Shown here: positions 1 to 8,296 of the stretch, in pieces
How positions within the stretch are numbered: position 1 is the stretch's first letter
How the letters are laid out: the number at the start of each line of letters is the position of its first letter
Assembly (NCBI RefSeq): GCF_029893585.1
Contig: NZ_JARXYX010000031.1
Location: 1-64,000 of the forward strand
DNA from: Streptomyces sp. LBL
Lineage (GTDB): Bacteria > Actinomycetota > Actinomycetes > Streptomycetales > Streptomycetaceae
Direction: 5' to 3'
Length of the DNA: 64,000 nt
The notes under the pieces: model-generated
Database searches by the model: none
What the model was told of the DNA's origin: nothing
The model's input: only the letters and a program-made list of their open reading frames with translations
Made by a program: the position numbers and the translations under genes

Positions 1-145
1 GGGTGGGGGGGCGGCCCACGGGGGGGGGGCCCCCGGGGGGGGTTTTTCCCGCCACCCCGGGCGGTTCCCCGGGGGGGGGGGGGGGGGGGCCCGCCCCCCC
101 CCCCCCCCCCCCCCCCCCACGACACCGACCACCACCAGGGGAGTC
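1..145. other. Low-complexity G/C homopolymer edge
   Basis: Long runs of G and then C, including an uninterrupted C run near position 100, fill this stretch. Nothing here resembles Streptomyces coding sequence. It looks like poor sequence at a contig edge, so the long frames crossing it are not genes. The first credible signal is the purine-rich ribosome site at 137-143. Confidence 0.75.
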
Positions 146-154
146 CCGTTGGCC

Positions 155-502
155 ATGTCCGGCACCGAACTCACTGTCACACTCAGCGGCGGCAGCGCCG
201 CCGACGCGCTCACGGTCGTACGAACCCTTGAGCCCGTCTTCGGCACCCCGAACGAGGTGCCCTCCGATGAGCACGCCACGGTCCATACGGCCACGTTCAC
301 CGGCGATGCCCCCGAGCAGCCGCCCCGGCTCCCGCAGAGCGACGTCGGTCACCTGTCCGCGCCGGTCACCGCCACCGTGCAGGGCACGCCGGAGGCCGTC
401 GAGAGCGCGAGCGACGCGCTGTTGCGCGCCTTCTCCGCGCATGACCAGGGAATCGCGTCAGGCGACCAGGAGCAGGAGCGTCAACTGCTCCTTCAGCCCT
501 GA
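155..502 (+). CDS. Small hypothetical protein
   Basis: A protein of about 115 residues that I do not recognise. It is hydrophilic and acidic, has no signal peptide or membrane segment, and ends in a Gln-rich tail. AGGGGAG at 137-143 precedes two possible starts: a TTG at 149 (5-nt spacing) and this ATG at 155 (11-nt spacing); I favour the ATG weakly. The gene converges on an aldo/keto reductase with a 14-nt gap. The alternating small and charged residues and clean Streptomyces codon use support a real gene. No function is proposed. Confidence 0.6.
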   Translation: MSGTELTVTLSGGSAADALTVVRTLEPVFGTPNEVPSDEHATVHTATFTGDAPEQPPRLPQSDVGHLSAPVTATVQGTPEAVESASDALLRAFSAHDQGIASGDQEQERQLLLQP

Positions 503-516
503 CCGGGCCGGCCTCT

Positions 517-1500
517 CTACCAGCCGGCTTCCACCTGGTCCTTGATCCGCCGGTCGTAGAGCGCGCGGATCGCCCCGAGCGTCGCCTCGGGCAGCTCCGG
601 CAGCCTCGCGGCGGCCGCGTTGGCCCGGGCCTGCTCGGGCGAGCGGGCACCGGGGATCACGGTGGTCACACCGGGCTGCTGGATGATCCAGCGCAGCGCC
701 AGCTGGGCCGGGGTGTACCCCTCCGGCGCGAGTGCGGCGAACTCGGCCGCGGCCTCGACGCCCGTCGGGTAGTCCACGCCGGAGAAGGTCTCGCCCACGT
801 CGAAGGACTCACCGTGCCGGTTGTAGGTGCGGTGGTCGTTCTCCGGGAAGACGGTGTCCTTGGTGTACTTGCCGGTCAGCAGGCCCGAGGCCAGCGGGAC
901 CCGGGCGATGATGCCGACGCCGGCCTCCCGGGCCGCGGGGAGCACCTCGCGAAGGGGCTTCATCCGGAACGGGTTGAGGATGATCTGCACGCTCGCCACG
1001 CCCGGCCGGGCGATGGCGGTCAGGGCCTCCTGGCAGGTCTCCACGCTGACGCCGTAGGCCGCGACGCGTTCCTCCTCGACCAGGGTGTCGAGGGCGTCGA
1101 AGACCTCGTCCGTGGAGTGGACGGACGTCGGCGGGCAGTGCAGCTGAACCAGGTCGATGCGGTCGACGCCGAGGTTGCGCCGCGAACGGTCGTTCCACGC
1201 ACGGAAGTTGTCCAGGACGTAGTTCTCCGGGATCTGCTCGGCCCGGCGGCCCATCTTCGTCGCGACCAGGACGTGCAGGTCGGGGCGGCCGCTGAGGAAG
1301 CCCGCGATGGTCTGCTCGCTGCGTCCGTCGCCGTACACGTCGGCCGTGTCGAAGAAGGTGACCCCCGACTCGGCCGCCGTCTCCAGCACCGCCAGGGCGT
1401 CCTTGTCGTCGACGTCTCCCCAGTCGGCGCCGAGTTGCCAGGTGCCGAGACCGACGACGGATGCGTGCTGCTGCGACCTGCCGAATGTGCGCTCGTCCAT
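517..1500 (-). CDS. Aldo/keto reductase
   Basis: A 327-residue cytoplasmic NADPH-dependent aldo/keto reductase, expected to fold as a TIM barrel and reduce aldehydes or ketones. The catalytic tetrad is visible: Asp and Tyr in DTADVYG, Lys in VATKMG, His in QLHCP. The C-terminal part has the NADP-phosphate-type TVIPGARSPEQ loop. Length is normal for the family. The ATG start lacks a clear ribosome site. It is transcribed away from the exported FAD oxidase at 1637, so the 136-bp gap may hold promoters for both. The substrate cannot be inferred. Confidence 0.9.
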   Translation of the reverse strand: MDERTFGRSQQHASVVGLGTWQLGADWGDVDDKDALAVLETAAESGVTFFDTADVYGDGRSEQTIAGFLSGRPDLHVLVATKMGRRAEQIPENYVLDNFRAWNDRSRRNLGVDRIDLVQLHCPPTSVHSTDEVFDALDTLVEEERVAAYGVSVETCQEALTAIARPGVASVQIILNPFRMKPLREVLPAAREAGVGIIARVPLASGLLTGKYTKDTVFPENDHRTYNRHGESFDVGETFSGVDYPTGVEAAAEFAALAPEGYTPAQLALRWIIQQPGVTTVIPGARSPEQARANAAAARLPELPEATLGAIRALYDRRIKDQVEAGW

Positions 1501-1636
1501 GGCGCCAGTTTGTCATCCGTCTCCCGGCCGCGCGGAACGGGACGCTCCGACTCACCCACGGGCGGTATTTCACCCACACGAGTGAGAAAGGCGGCCCAGG
1601 GGCATGCACGTGTCAACGGACGCCTAGCGTGAGCCC

Positions 1637-3361
1637 GTGACTGATCGTTCACCAAGCAACGACCCGCGTGACGACCCCTCCTGGACCCGTCGCGGCTTCC
1701 TCCGCTCCGCCGCCGCGCTGGCCGTCGTACCCGTACTGGTGGCCGCGGATCCGGCGGAGGCCGCCGAGAAACTCCCCGACTTCCCGGCCGGTATCGCCCT
1801 GTACCGCTCGGCGTACCGGAACTGGGCCGGGGAGATCACCGCCGACGGGCTGTGGGCCTGCGCCCCGACCGACGCCGGCCGGACGGTCGACATCGTCGAC
1901 TGGGCCTGGCGGCACGGCTGGACGGTACGCGCCCGGGGGGCCTCGCACGGGTGGTCGCCGCTGACGATCACGGAGGGGACACCGTCGGACGCGCCCGTCC
2001 TCCTCGTCGACACGGCCTCCCATCTCACCGGCCTGGCCCTGGAGTCCGGCTCCTCCGTCCGCGCCGGCACCGGCGTCACCCTGGAGGCGCTGCTCACCTT
2101 CCTGGAGGGGCACGGCCTCGGTGTCACCGCCGCGCCCGCTCCCGGCGACCTCACGCTGGGCGGCGCCCTCGCGATCGACGCGCACGGCACCGCCGTACCG
2201 GCCCACGGCGAACGGCGACTGCCGGGGCACACATACGGCTCGCTCAGCAACCTCGTGCTGTCGCTGACGGCCGTGGTGTGGGACGAGGGCAGCGGCGCCC
2301 ATGCCCTGCGCACCTTCCACCGCGACGAGGCCGACTGCGCCGCGCTCCTCACCCACCTCGGCCGGGCCCTGGTCACCGAGGTCGTGCTGCGCGTGGGCGG
2401 CAACACCGACCTGCGGTGTGTGAGCCGTACGGACATCCCGGCCGACGAGCTCTTCGCCGCGCCCGGCAGCGACGGCCGGACCCTCGCGAGCCACCTGGAC
2501 CGGGCCGGGCGGGTGGAGGCGATCTGGTTCGCCTTCACCGAGTTCCCGTGGCTGAAGGTGTGGAGCGTGGAGCCGGTGAAGCCGCTCACCTCCCGGCGGG
2601 TGACGTCGCCGTACAACTACCCGTTCTCCGACAACATCCCGGCGCCGGTGGCGGAGCTGGTGGGGCGGATGGTGTCGGACGCGGCCTGGTATCTGGCGCC
2701 GGTGCTCGGCGCCACGCAGTACGACGTGGCCGCGCTGGGCCTGGTGGCGACGCTGTCGGCCGACATCTGGGGGCCGTCCAAGAACACGTTGCTCTACATC
2801 AGGCCCACCACGCTGCGGGTCACCGCGAACGGCTACGCGGTGCTCACCACCCGGGACCAGGTCCAGCGGGTCGTCGCCGAGTTCACCTCCTGCTACCGGG
2901 AGCGGCTCGCGGCGTACGCGGCCCAGGGCCGCTTCCCGGTCAACGGCACCGTCGAGATCCGGGTGACCGGGCTCGACGACCCCGCCGACGCGGGGATCGA
3001 CGGGGCCCGCGCCCCGCTGCTGTCGGCGCTGCGGCAGAGCGCGGAGCATCCCGAGTGGGACACGGCCGTCTGGCTGGACGTGCTGACGCTGCCCGGCACG
3101 CCGTACGCGGAGGAGTTCCTGCGCGAGCTGGAGCGGTTCCTGCTGCGGACGTACGACGGCGGGCACGGCCTGACCCGGGTCGAGTGGTCCAAGGGCTGGG
3201 CGTACACCGACGAGGAGGCATGGGACGACGACGAGGTGATCGGTACGACGGTGCCCGCCTCGTTCGGCGAGGCCGTGTGGCAACAGGCGGCTGCGACGCT
3301 GGACCGGCTCGACCCCCACCGGGTCTTCGACAACGCCTTCCTGGACCGCCTGTTCCGGTGA
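1637..3361 (+). CDS. Tat-exported FAD oxidase, cholesterol oxidase type II-like
   Basis: A 574-residue flavoprotein of the vanillyl-alcohol-oxidase fold. The N-terminus is a twin-arginine signal (RRGFLRSAAALAVVPVL, residues 18-34) ending near AEAAE, so it is exported folded. Residues about 65-240 form the PCMH FAD-binding domain. The motif ARGASHGWSP has His104 where type II cholesterol oxidases such as Brevibacterium BCO2 attach FAD covalently. The C-terminal half matches that family's substrate-binding domain in length and layout. The GTG start has a weak ribosome site. It ends 7 nt from the convergent monooxygenase gene. A sterol is the family substrate, but a different alcohol is possible. 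Confidence 0.8.
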   Translation: MTDRSPSNDPRDDPSWTRRGFLRSAAALAVVPVLVAADPAEAAEKLPDFPAGIALYRSAYRNWAGEITADGLWACAPTDAGRTVDIVDWAWRHGWTVRARGASHGWSPLTITEGTPSDAPVLLVDTASHLTGLALESGSSVRAGTGVTLEALLTFLEGHGLGVTAAPAPGDLTLGGALAIDAHGTAVPAHGERRLPGHTYGSLSNLVLSLTAVVWDEGSGAHALRTFHRDEADCAALLTHLGRALVTEVVLRVGGNTDLRCVSRTDIPADELFAAPGSDGRTLASHLDRAGRVEAIWFAFTEFPWLKVWSVEPVKPLTSRRVTSPYNYPFSDNIPAPVAELVGRMVSDAAWYLAPVLGATQYDVAALGLVATLSADIWGPSKNTLLYIRPTTLRVTANGYAVLTTRDQVQRVVAEFTSCYRERLAAYAAQGRFPVNGTVEIRVTGLDDPADAGIDGARAPLLSALRQSAEHPEWDTAVWLDVLTLPGTPYAEEFLRELERFLLRTYDGGHGLTRVEWSKGWAYTDEEAWDDDEVIGTTVPASFGEAVWQQAAATLDRLDPHRVFDNAFLDRLFR

Positions 3362-3368
3362 AGCCGGG

Positions 3369-4580
3369 CTACTTGCGGGACGCCAGCGCCCGGGCGTGCA
3401 CGGTCCGCGCCACCTTCGGTCCCAGCCAGCGCTTGAGCCGGCGCAGCGCCTCCGACTGCCCGGCTGCCTTGTCCATCCGGTAGTACAGCTGGGGCGGGAC
3501 GTACGGCAGCAGCGGCGAGTGGCGCTGGCCGAGCAGGGCGAACATCCGGTCCGGGGGGAGGCGGAGGTAACGGGGCAGGTTCTCGTACCACTGGGCGCTG
3601 TAGCGGGCCGCGCTCTGGATGGAGAGCAGGGCCTGCTTGCGTTCCCGCTCGTAGTGGGCGAGGGCCTCCGGGAGGGCGGTGTGCTCGCGCAGGGCGCCGG
3701 CCAGGGCGATCGCGTCCTCCAGGGCGAGCGTGGTGCCGGCGCCGATGGAGTAGTGGGTGCTGTGGGCGGCGTCACCGAGCAGGACGAGGTTGTCGCGGTG
3801 CCAGGTGCGGTTGGTGAGGGTGCGAAAGTTCAGCCACGGGGCGCCGCCCTGGGCGGTGGAGCGGCCGATCAGGGGGTGCCCGTCGAGCACGTCGGCGAAC
3901 AGCTTCTCCAGGACGGCCAGACCATCGGCCTCGTTCGCCGTGTGGAGCCCGAGTCCGGTCCAGGTCTCGGGGGCGCACTCCACGACACAGGTGCTGCGCT
4001 CGGGACTGAAGGGGTAGCCGTAGCACCAGATCCAGCCGTGGTCGGTCTCGACGAAGGCGAAGGTGAAGGCATCGAAGACCTGGGTGGTGCCGAGCCAGAT
4101 GTAGCGGTTGCGGCCGGTCCTGATCTTTTCGCCGAAGTGGTCGGTATGGCGGGCCCGCAGGGCACTGTGCACACCGTCGGCCGCCACGACCAGGTCGGCC
4201 GGGGGAAGATTCCGACCCGTGATCTCGCGCTCGAACTCCAGCCGTACGCCCAGCGACCGGGCACGTCCGGCGAGAATCTCCAGCAGTCGGTGACGGCCGA
4301 TTCCGAAGCCCTCGTCGCCGGGGTGGCGCGTGGCGGCGTCCCGCACATGGGCGATGCCGTGGTTCCAGCGCACCGAGTGCTCCTCGACGGCGCGGGCCGA
4401 CGCGGGGTCGTGCGCGTCCAGCTTGTCGAGCAGCCCGCGCCAGTAGGTGACGCCCCAGCCGTAGGTCGAGCCCTCGGGGCCGCGTTCATGGACGGTGACG
4501 TCGTGGGCCGGATCCTGCAGCTTGAGCAGGATCGACAGATACAGCCCGGCGGGCCCGCCACCGACGCAGGCGATCTTCAC
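3369..4580 (-). CDS. FAD-dependent aromatic monooxygenase
   Basis: A 403-residue single-component flavin hydroxylase of the PHBH/UbiH class. The dinucleotide fold is at the N-terminus (CVGGGPAGLYLS), and the FAD ribityl motif GDAAHSTHYSIGAGTTLALED lies near residue 285. The N-terminal pattern VKIACVGGGPAG followed by VHERGPEGSTYGWGV resembles the hydroxylase half of salicylyl-CoA or anthraniloyl-CoA monooxygenases and of VioD. The GTG start at 4580 was chosen because an AGAGGTG ribosome site precedes it; the open frame further upstream is non-coding. It lies tail to tail with the FAD oxidase, so the two are not co-transcribed. The substrate is unknown, though a CoA-bound aromatic acid is likely. 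Confidence 0.85.
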   Translation of the reverse strand: MKIACVGGGPAGLYLSILLKLQDPAHDVTVHERGPEGSTYGWGVTYWRGLLDKLDAHDPASARAVEEHSVRWNHGIAHVRDAATRHPGDEGFGIGRHRLLEILAGRARSLGVRLEFEREITGRNLPPADLVVAADGVHSALRARHTDHFGEKIRTGRNRYIWLGTTQVFDAFTFAFVETDHGWIWCYGYPFSPERSTCVVECAPETWTGLGLHTANEADGLAVLEKLFADVLDGHPLIGRSTAQGGAPWLNFRTLTNRTWHRDNLVLLGDAAHSTHYSIGAGTTLALEDAIALAGALREHTALPEALAHYERERKQALLSIQSAARYSAQWYENLPRYLRLPPDRMFALLGQRHSPLLPYVPPQLYYRMDKAAGQSEALRRLKRWLGPKVARTVHARALASRK

Positions 4581-4652
4581 ACGGCACCTCTGATCATCAC
4601 CGAAAGCGTTCAGTTGGCAACGCAGAGTAGCAGTCGAGTGTCGCGGAACCCG

Positions 4653-4688
4653 CCCATCCGCCGGACCACGCCCATCCGCCGGACCACG
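4653..4688. repeat. 18-bp perfect tandem duplication
   Basis: CCCATCCGCCGGACCACG occurs twice head to tail, in the 280-bp gap upstream of the monooxygenase. The rest of the gap ends in a short + strand open stretch (to 4847, last residues ERGRETGEWRGAVL) that reads like the tail of a lost gene, but I cannot name it. Confidence 0.85.
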
Positions 4689-4860
4689 CGCACCGTCGCG
4701 GCTTCGGCCGACGATCTCCGGTTCGCGGCTTGTCCCGCAGGTCACGGTTACCCGCGCCGGCAGACCAAGGGTGACCTGGCGCGCTCCAAGGAGTTCATCG
4801 AGGAGCGCGGACGGGAGACCGGGGAATGGCGCGGCGCGGTCCTGTGACGGCCGCCGTGCG

Positions 4861-5565
4861 CTATCCGGCTGCCGCCGTACGGCACTCCGGATGGCCCCAG
4901 CCCTGATCGTTCTTGGCGATCGGTTCCCCGGCCGCGTACGGGCGTCCACAGACGCAGCGGCCGGGGAACTTCGCCTTGATGGTCCGTGCGGAGCCGCCGC
5001 GCCCGCCGGACGCCTTGGCACCGCCTGAGCGCCCCCGCGCAGGGCGGGCGGGCGGCGTGTCCGGTGCGGCCGGCGGCTCCGGCGATCCGAGGCCGCTGCC
5101 CGCGGGCTCCTGAACGATCGCGGCCTGGCTCGCGGCGCGGTCCGCGAAGTCGTTGAGCGGGTCGCCGTCGACCTGGTGCGCGGGCACATACCGGAACTCG
5201 ACCGAGCGGCCGTCGAGCAGCTCGTCGATACGCACCACCAGGTCCTGGTTGGCGACCGGCTTCCCGGCCGACGTCTTCCAGCCGTTGCGCTTCCAGCCCG
5301 GCAACCAGGTCGTGACGGCCTTCATCGCGTACTGGGAATCCATCCGGATCTCCAGCGGCACGTCCGGTTCGGTCGAAGCCAACAGCCGCTCCAGCGCGGT
5401 CAGTTCGGCCACGTTGTTGGTGGCTTTGCCGAGCGGCCCCGCCTCCCAGCGCGTCGGGCTCTCCGACGCGTCGGCGACGACCCAGGCCCAGCCCGCCGGC
5501 CCGGGGTTTCCCTTCGAAGCCCCGTCACACGCGGCCACCACACGTTCACGCATGCGTCCGATCAT
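4861..5565 (-). CDS. Ribonuclease HI-like protein with Cys-rich tail
   Basis: A 234-residue protein whose first 145 residues are RNase HI, which cuts RNA in RNA-DNA hybrids. The four acidic active-site positions are visible: Asp in ACDGASKGNPG, Glu in NVAELTALE, Asp in RMDSQYA, Asp in NDFADRAA. A Gly/Ala/Pro linker leads to a 45-residue tail with CVCGRPYAAGE and GHPEC, a possible zinc or nucleic-acid binding knuckle. Two in-frame ATGs (5565 and 5553) are possible starts. The divergence from typical RnhA suggests a Streptomyces accessory RNase H. It lies 32 nt downstream of a VOC gene on the same strand. Confidence 0.85.
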   Translation of the reverse strand: MIGRMRERVVAACDGASKGNPGPAGWAWVVADASESPTRWEAGPLGKATNNVAELTALERLLASTEPDVPLEIRMDSQYAMKAVTTWLPGWKRNGWKTSAGKPVANQDLVVRIDELLDGRSVEFRYVPAHQVDGDPLNDFADRAASQAAIVQEPAGSGLGSPEPPAAPDTPPARPARGRSGGAKASGGRGGSARTIKAKFPGRCVCGRPYAAGEPIAKNDQGWGHPECRTAAAG

Positions 5566-5597
5566 GCCATGGCCACGCCCGGCGTTCGGACCCCGCG

Positions 5598-6398
5598 TCA
5601 GGAGACGTCCGCGACCTGCGGCATCTCCCCCGAGGCCGTCGTGACGTCGATCACCGTGAAGCTCGCCCCCTGCGGATCGCTGAGCGCGGCGAACCGGCCG
5701 AAGGGGGTGTCCATCGGCCCGAACCGGAGGACTCCGCCGAGCTTGGTGGCGCGGGCGACGGCGTCGTCGCAGTTGTCGACGGTGAAGTAGACGTTGATGT
5801 ACGGCGCCACCTCGGGCGGGAACTCCTCCGTCATCTTCATGCGGCCGAGCACCATGTTGCCGTTGACCTCGAACATGCGGAAGTCGACCGCGTCGTCCAC
5901 CATCTGCTTCACGGTGTAGGGGAAGACGGCCGGGAAGAACGCGTCCGACTTCTCGGGCTCGCGGGTGAAGACCTCGGCCCAGCAGAACGCGCCCACCTGC
6001 TCGGTCGACGCCTCGAACCCCTCGTGGGCGCCCGCCTGCCACACGCCGAAGAGCACGCCGCTCGGGTCCCGGCCCAGGCACATGGTGCCGAAGTCGCCGA
6101 CCTGCATCGGCTCCATCACCACCTCGCCGCCGTTCTCCCGGATCCGGCCGGCGGTGGCCGCGGCGTCCGGGGACGCGAAGTACAGGCACCACCGCGACTG
6201 CCCCTCCTGGCCGGGCATCGGCGGGACGACGGCGGCGACGGCCTTTCCGTCGACGTAGGCCTGGGTGTAGTTGCCGTACTCCGACGACGCGTCGCCGAAG
6301 GTCCAGCCGAGGACGTCACCGTAGAAGCTCTTGGCTCCCTCGACGTCGCTGAACATCGCATCGGCCCAACAAGGGGTTCCCTCAGGTTGTACGGCCAT
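5598..6398 (-). CDS. Two-domain VOC (glyoxalase-fold) protein
   Basis: A 266-residue protein made of two vicinal-oxygen-chelate domains, about residues 8-125 and 140-260. Each starts with a CWADAMF- or CWAEVFT-type strand and ends in a GxxFGVWQ- or GASFTVID-type strand. It resembles the mycobacterial Cfp30B and hydroxylase-like VOC group, whose members have unknown substrates. GGAAAGGG precedes the chosen ATG by about 8 nt. It lies just upstream of the RNase HI-like gene and could share its transcript. Without a biochemical partner the reaction cannot be assigned. Confidence 0.85.
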   Translation of the reverse strand: MAVQPEGTPCWADAMFSDVEGAKSFYGDVLGWTFGDASSEYGNYTQAYVDGKAVAAVVPPMPGQEGQSRWCLYFASPDAAATAGRIRENGGEVVMEPMQVGDFGTMCLGRDPSGVLFGVWQAGAHEGFEASTEQVGAFCWAEVFTREPEKSDAFFPAVFPYTVKQMVDDAVDFRMFEVNGNMVLGRMKMTEEFPPEVAPYINVYFTVDNCDDAVARATKLGGVLRFGPMDTPFGRFAALSDPQGASFTVIDVTTASGEMPQVADVS

Positions 6399-6541
6399 GA
6401 CCACGACCCTTTCCCACATCGGTGAATGTCCGGATTCTCACGCTAGTCATCCACTCGCCCGGCCGCGCGCCGAGCGGCTCGGTCCGCTTCACATCGGCAC
6501 TGCGGCCTGGGCGAGAGGGCATCGCACGACTGCAGGGAGAG

Positions 6542-6664
6542 ATGCGGGCGTGGTCGGTGGTGCGGCCCGGTCCCGTCCGGGAGGGTGCCCTCCGGTTCGC
6601 GGGAGCCGGGCCGAACGGGCGGCGCGGGGTCGGGTGTGCCGAACCGGGCGCCTACCGCGGGTGA
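6542..6664 (+). pseudogene. 5' stub of a zinc alcohol dehydrogenase gene
   Basis: The ATG at 6542 follows AGGGAGAG and opens with MRAWSVVRPGPVREGALRF, the typical N-terminus of Streptomyces zinc-dependent alcohol dehydrogenases. The similarity stops after about 20 codons, and the frame ends at 6664 in unrelated sequence. Neither the GHE zinc motif nor the Rossmann fold follows. I read it as a truncated remnant. The rest of the 6399-6761 gap shows nothing else. Confidence 0.55.
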
Positions 6665-6761
6665 GCCGCGGCCGGTCCCGGTGACGCCGTACGTCTTCCC
6701 CCTGGTGCCCTGCTGTGCTTGCCTGAGGAACCGTTTCGGTGTCCGGGGCGGGAGTGGCCGT

Positions 6762-7442
6762 ATGCGCAGAGCGTGGGGCGTGGGGTTACTGCTGGCCGGG
6801 CTGCTGCTCGGGGCGTGCACGGACCCGGCGTCCGGGCCTGCGACTCCGCCGTCGTCCCCGGACGTACCGGGCAGGTCGGCCACCACCGAGCTCCGGCGGC
6901 CGGCCGCCACCGCTCGCTCCGTCCCGAGCGCCGCGTCGAAAGCGCCCAGCGTGCTGTACCTCGGCGACTCGCTGGCGATGGAGAACCAGCGGGTGCTCGG
7001 GCAGGAGTTACGGCGGGACCTGCGCGCGAAGTACGTCAGCGCCCCCTACTCCGGAACCACGCTGTGCGACTACCTGGAGGGCACGGGGGCGCGCTCCCTG
7101 GTACCGGACCGGGACAAGGCCGCCAGTCTGGTCCGCTCGCTCCACCCGGACGTCGTGGTCCTGCAGTTCTGGGGCAACGCGTGGGGCTACACCTGGTGCA
7201 TGGACGGGATCACCTACGCGGACTCCCGCACCGAGTACTTCGAGCGGTACGCCGCCGACGCCGAGCGGCTCACCGAGCAGATCGCCGCGGCGGGCGGGAC
7301 GAAGCGGCCGCGGATCGTGTGGGTGTCGCAGGGCCCGGACCCGATGACGCCCGACCGGGCCGCGGCCCCGCGCGGGGCCGCGGCCGATCGTCACCGTGCA
7401 CCGGGTTCACTCGCCGTGCACCGGGTTCACTCGCCCGCGTAG
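6762..7442 (+). CDS. SGNH-hydrolase-like lipoprotein, probably C-terminally truncated
   Basis: A 226-residue secreted lipoprotein. Signal and lipobox are clear (GLLLAGLLLGAC near residues 8-20), followed by a Pro/Ser linker. The block YLGDSLAMEN has the GDS nucleophile motif of SGNH esterases, and VVLQFWGNAW fits the third conserved block. The catalytic Asp-x-x-His expected near the C-terminus is absent: after PDPMTPDRA the sequence turns Arg/Ala-rich and runs into a 20-bp tandem duplication. The end is therefore probably lost. GGGAG lies 7 nt before the ATG. Two TTA codons (6786 and 7008) would make translation depend on the bldA tRNA. Confidence 0.65.
   Translation: MRRAWGVGLLLAGLLLGACTDPASGPATPPSSPDVPGRSATTELRRPAATARSVPSAASKAPSVLYLGDSLAMENQRVLGQELRRDLRAKYVSAPYSGTTLCDYLEGTGARSLVPDRDKAASLVRSLHPDVVVLQFWGNAWGYTWCMDGITYADSRTEYFERYAADAERLTEQIAAAGGTKRPRIVWVSQGPDPMTPDRAAAPRGAAADRHRAPGSLAVHRVHSPA
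7395..7434. repeat. 20-bp perfect tandem duplication across a gene end
   Basis: CGTGCACCGGGTTCACTCGC occurs twice in direct succession. The copy at 7415-7434 contains the stop codon of the minus-strand VOC gene; the other copy lies just beyond it and supplies the last codons of the SGNH lipoprotein frame. Confidence 0.9.
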
Positions 7443-7909
7443 GCCTTCTCCAGGGCGGCGATGTCGAACTTGCCCATGGCCATGAAGGCCTTGGTCGTAC
7501 GGGATGCCTTCTCCGGGTCCGGGTCGCTGATCATGTCGATCAGGTGTTCGGGGACAACCTGCCAGGACAGGCCGTACTTGTCCTTGAGCCAGCCGCAGGG
7601 GCCGGGCTCGCCGCCGGCCTCGGTGAGCTTGTTCCAGTAGTAGTCGATCTCCTCCTGGTTCGCGCAGAAGATCTGCAAGGAGACGGACTCGTTGAACTTG
7701 AACTGCGGGCCGCCGTTCAGCGCGACGAACTTCTGGCCGTTGGCCATGAACTCCACGGCCAGCACGGAGCCGGCGGGGCCCGCTCCTCCCTCGACGTTGC
7801 GGCCGACGCGTACGACGCTGGAGTTCTTGAAGACCGACACATAGTGCTCGGCGGCCTCCTCGGCCTGGCCGTCGAACCAGAGACATGTGGTGAAACCGTC
7901 GGTTGCCAT
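7427..7909 (-). CDS. PhnB-like VOC family protein
   Basis: A 160-residue single-domain VOC protein of the PhnB group (Pfam '3-dmu-9_3-mt'). It starts with TTCLWFDGQAEEAAEHYVSVF and has the family's AVEFMANGQKFVALNGG and CGWLKDKYGLSWQVVP blocks. These proteins are soluble dimers related to glyoxalase and bleomycin-resistance proteins; their substrates are mostly unknown. AGGAGGT sits 5-6 nt before the ATG. The length is complete. It converges on the SGNH lipoprotein gene and overlaps its last codons. Confidence 0.9.
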   Translation of the reverse strand: MATDGFTTCLWFDGQAEEAAEHYVSVFKNSSVVRVGRNVEGGAGPAGSVLAVEFMANGQKFVALNGGPQFKFNESVSLQIFCANQEEIDYYWNKLTEAGGEPGPCGWLKDKYGLSWQVVPEHLIDMISDPDPEKASRTTKAFMAMGKFDIAALEKAYAGE

Positions 7910-8031
7910 GAGGACCTCCTGGGCGTGCGGAACGCTGTCACCTGTCTCGACCGATCCTCGTCCCGGAACTCATCGGTCGGGTGGCCCATTGATCCAGGTG
8001 GCCGCTACACCGTTCGCTCGGCATCGCGACC

Positions 8032-8175
8032 ATGACGCCTTCGTCCGCCCATGGCGGCAGCAGTTTCGATCCGTTCCGCATCGACGTACCCCAGAGCGAC
8101 CTGGACGACCTGCACGACCGCCTCGACCGGATCCGGTGGCCGGACGAACTGCCGGGGTGGGCTGGGCGTACGTGA
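8032..8175 (+). pseudogene. 5' remnant of an epoxide hydrolase gene
   Basis: The first 41 codons encode the epoxide-hydrolase N-terminal domain signature FRIDVPQSDLDDLHDRLDRI followed by RWPDELPG. The family continues VGWAYG; here VGWAY is present but only after a 1-nt frame change near 8155, and all similarity ends about 10 codons later. No alpha/beta-hydrolase core exists downstream, where the clpP3 promoter begins instead. This is a truncated, frameshifted remnant. Confidence 0.75.
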
Positions 8176-8194
8176 CGGACCCGGCCGCGCCCGC

Positions 8195-8224
8195 TCTGCC
8201 CGCAGCGAATCTGCCGCGGGCAGA
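8195..8224 (+). promoter_or_regulatory. PopR box upstream of clpP3
   Basis: TCTGCCGCGGGCAGA at 8210-8224 is a perfect TCTGCC-N3-GGCAGA palindrome, the site known for the activator PopR before the clpP3-clpP4 operon of S. lividans. A further TCTGCC half-site followed by CG-CAG lies 15 bp upstream (8195-8200). The palindrome ends 72 bp before the clpP3 start. I see the sequence; binding here is inferred from the known site and from popR lying just beyond clpP4. Confidence 0.85.
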
Positions 8225-8296
8225 GAACCCGCATTCGGGCACCGTCCGAGGTCAAGAGTGGAGTCGACGGCGTTCCCGCCACCAAGAGGAGAACCG

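Noticed and set aside
3..545. A long open frame through the homopolymer start of the window
   Set aside because: It is Gly/Pro/Arg noise from G/C runs and overlaps a better small frame with a ribosome site.
4581..5189. A 203-codon N-terminal extension of the flavin monooxygenase
   Set aside because: The extension is Arg/Pro-rich, includes the 18-bp repeat, and the GTG at 4580 has a ribosome site and begins exactly at the FAD-binding strand.
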